From Anisodus tanguticus (lineage: Eukaryota; Streptophyta; Magnoliopsida; Solanales; Solanaceae): a stretch of DNA of 64,000 nt. A model generated the notes under the pieces. That model was not told where the DNA came from, did not search any database, and saw only the letters and a list, made by a program, of their open reading frames with translations. Each line of letters opens with the position of its first letter. Positions within the stretch are counted from its first letter, which is position 1. Positions 62,165 to 64,000 of the stretch are shown in pieces. The DNA lies in contig JAVYJV010000043.1 in NCBI GenBank assembly GCA_034509755.1, positions 62,001 to 126,000 of the forward strand, read 5' to 3'. The position numbers were made by a program, and so were the translations under genes.

Positions 62165-62458
62165 ATGTCTGGAGAAAATAGTTTTTTTAATAAACTTACC
62201 ATTGAAGATGTATACGGATTAAAAAAAAAAGTTGAAAAAATTTTTGTAGATAATAAACCAAACGGATTTGATATTCCTTACGTTAATTCATTATGGCAAT
62301 CTAAAGATAATCTATCATATCTTTTTAAAAAAAGTCAAAAATTATTGAACTTTAATCCTCTAAATATAAATATCAAGATGGATGCATACATAAATATAAA
62401 TATGAATAATTATTTTGAAGAAGAAAATGAATCTACTTTAAGAAAAAGTCAAAAATGA
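62165..62458 (+). CDS. Small hydrophilic protein, unknown
   Basis: A 97-codon frame with an ATG in a good context (acaaaaATGtctgg). The first about 65 residues have protein-like composition (MSGENSFFNKLTIEDVYGLKK, NGFDIPYVNSLWQSKDN). The C-terminal 30 are Asn/Ile-rich and end in RKSQK. There is no signal peptide, membrane helix or recognised domain. It could be a complete small gene or the first exon of a longer one; a degenerate exon-like stretch lies 0.7 kb downstream on the same strand. Confidence 0.45.
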   Translation: MSGENSFFNKLTIEDVYGLKKKVEKIFVDNKPNGFDIPYVNSLWQSKDNLSYLFKKSQKLLNFNPLNINIKMDAYININMNNYFEEENESTLRKSQK

Positions 62459-63144
62459 TAAAAATTCTATTTCTTATACATATTTTTCTAACAAAATCTC
62501 AATTTTTTTTTAAACTTATTTGTTAACTTCTACTTGTATGTAGTTATAAACGAAAGAAATTTTAATTTGTACTATTTTTTCTTAAAATAAATTTCTGTTT
62601 TTTAAACTATCAACATTCTAATTTCTTAATTAAAAAGAATCTATTTAAAACTTGTTGATTATAAAATACATTCTTAAATTAAATTTTGATAAAAACTTTA
62701 AATATTAATTGAATGTACAAAAGTCATTATTATTGCTGAATATGATTCTTACTTTATATTCTTATATTTGAGCTTTGATCGATATCTGTTTAGTTTAAAT
62801 TAAGCTTTCAGGTATGCTTTAGTTCAATTAAAAAAGAGTTTTTTTTATACAAAAATAGGTTTTAAAAATTTCTGAAGAATAAAACTTGAATCTTTTTTCT
62901 TATGAGTTAATAAAAAATCTTAATGAGATTTTTTTGTAGTGATCAAAATATATAAAATTGTGAATTCACTATTCCAAACAATGAGTAAAGGTAAAAGTCA
63001 TAGCAATTGAAAACTGTTTCAAAACTAAAAAAAAATTTTCAATAAAAAAACTGATGAAAAAAATTTAGATTTTGGTAAATTTAAGAATATGAGCTTAAAC
63101 TAAATTTGTTTTTTTTTTGAAAATTTAGCAAAAGAAAATTAAAA

Positions 63145-63268
63145 TATTTTTAAACTTTTATTTGCTGGCGATTTTCCTGAAGCACCAGATTTTGAAGATT
63201 TTTTTAAAAATATGTCTAAACAAACATATGTAAATTTACAGACAACTTTAAACAATTACATTGAAAGG
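63145..63268 (+). pseudogene. Possible degenerate exon
   Basis: An open stretch (LLFAGDFPEAPDFEDFFKNM, followed by TYVNLQTTLNNYIER) is much more protein-like than its surroundings and ends at GAAAG|GTAGAAA, a plausible donor. Upstream, however, the same frame meets TAA before reaching the acceptor-like TTTAG, so I cannot place a valid 5' boundary. It may belong with the small gene at 62165, or be a relic. Confidence 0.3.
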
Positions 63269-63269
63269 T

Positions 63270-64000
63270 AGAAAATTAAGATTAAAACATTCAAACTTTT
63301 ATTGAAATTTTATTATGTTAGTATTATTTAATTGAATAAAAATTTGATAATTACTGATTTAGTTTGATTTTCCAAATAAGTTTGAAATCTATTTTTTTTT
63401 TAGTTTTGTAAAACATATTATAATTCTATTTTATTAATAAAAATTAATTTAAAATTATAAAAAATTCTAATAATTTAAATTATTTAAATTTTTCAAGTTT
63501 ATATTTAGCGCTATCTAGTTTATAATCCAAAAACAATTGAATAAAACAATTTGAAAATAAAAATTTTTTTTTTAAAAAAAAGATATAAGAACATGCGCAT
63601 TAAAATAGTTTAAATTTATTGTTATTTAGCAGACGTGGATTATTGTTTTGAACTTGGAATGTTTCAGTTTTTAAGTTCCTAACTTTTTTGTTTTGTTTTT
63701 TTTAAAAATTTTATTTTATTTAGAAAAAAAAAATAATAAACATACGATAAATTCAACTTAATTAATATGTAATATTTTTTTTTTACTTTTCAACTTTATA
63801 AGTAAATTTTATTAAAATTTAAAAGTGTAAATTTTCATAATTTAAATATAATTTTTTTTTGATATTTTTTTATGAAAAAATTTTTTTAAAAGTTTCTGAG
63901 TATTTTAAATAAATAGTTAATAGTATAAGTCTTAAGTTTTTTTCTCTAAAGTTGAAGATTAAATTACGATTATTTACCAATTTGATTTTTTATTAAAATT
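63270..64000. other. Intergenic to window end
   Basis: A+T-rich, no gene seen. A slightly GC-richer bit at about 63585-63680 gives no open frame of note. Confidence 0.4.

Noticed and set aside
1..64000. CRISPR arrays, rRNA or tRNA genes, telomeric repeats
   Set aside because: I read for regularly spaced identical repeats, tRNA B-box sequences on both strands and telomere-type hexamers and found none convincing. A covariance-model scan would be decisive.

Overview
The window looks like nuclear DNA of an invertebrate animal with an extremely A+T-rich genome. Long A and T homopolymers and low-complexity tracts fill most of it. The confident genes are eukaryotic and mostly metazoan in type: TAF2, the spindle-checkpoint kinase Mps1/TTK, a type II PKA regulatory subunit, an ELOVL fatty-acid elongase, cytochrome b561, SARAF-like ER proteins, a lamin-like protein with a CaaX box, and secreted chymotrypsin-fold proteases. 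Most introns are very small (about 50-70 bp, GT..AG), but one is 16.8 kb. The sequence does not let me name the phylum. I found no bacterial operons, CRISPR arrays, rRNA or recognisable tRNA.

Region by region. 1-8.6 kb is a gene desert with short local repeats. 8.6-27.9 kb is a fast-evolving accessory block. It holds a broken unknown gene (8.6-9.4 kb), a three-exon cytochrome b561 (9.9-10.7 kb, minus), two SARAF-like paralogues on the minus strand (11.9 and 25.8 kb) that share a promoter-proximal block, a decayed tetraspanin (13.4-13.9 kb), a decayed secreted-protein gene (16.8 kb) and an unknown decayed exon (17.1-17.3 kb). It also holds a tandem serine-protease array (18.0-21.8 kb: intact, dead, intact) with a fourth protease relic at 25.5 kb, a short lamin-like gene interrupted at a 17-base A run (23.7-24.7 kb, minus), and a solitary retrotransposon-gag-like capsid gene (27.4 kb).

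29-36.4 kb is dense housekeeping territory: TAF2, a small secreted Gly/His-rich peptide gene convergent with it, and Mps1/TTK in four exons. 36.4-61 kb is dominated by the PKA RII gene. Its first coding exon at 42.7 kb and second at 59.7 kb enclose a 16.8-kb intron that carries a complete ELOVL gene on the opposite strand and many local tandem repeats. A relatively GC-rich patch near 37.2-37.6 kb ending in a GTAAGT donor may be the promoter and 5' untranslated exon of that gene. 61-64 kb has one small unknown gene and a possible degenerate exon.

The genes do not form one pathway. The most notable observations are a b561 that has lost both histidines of one heme-ligand pair, a lamin-like protein with a strongly shortened rod, twin SARAF proteins without the usual long cytosolic tail, a protease array with chymotrypsin/elastase-type pockets, and a free-standing gag-like gene. 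Identifications come from reading motifs; no database search was run.
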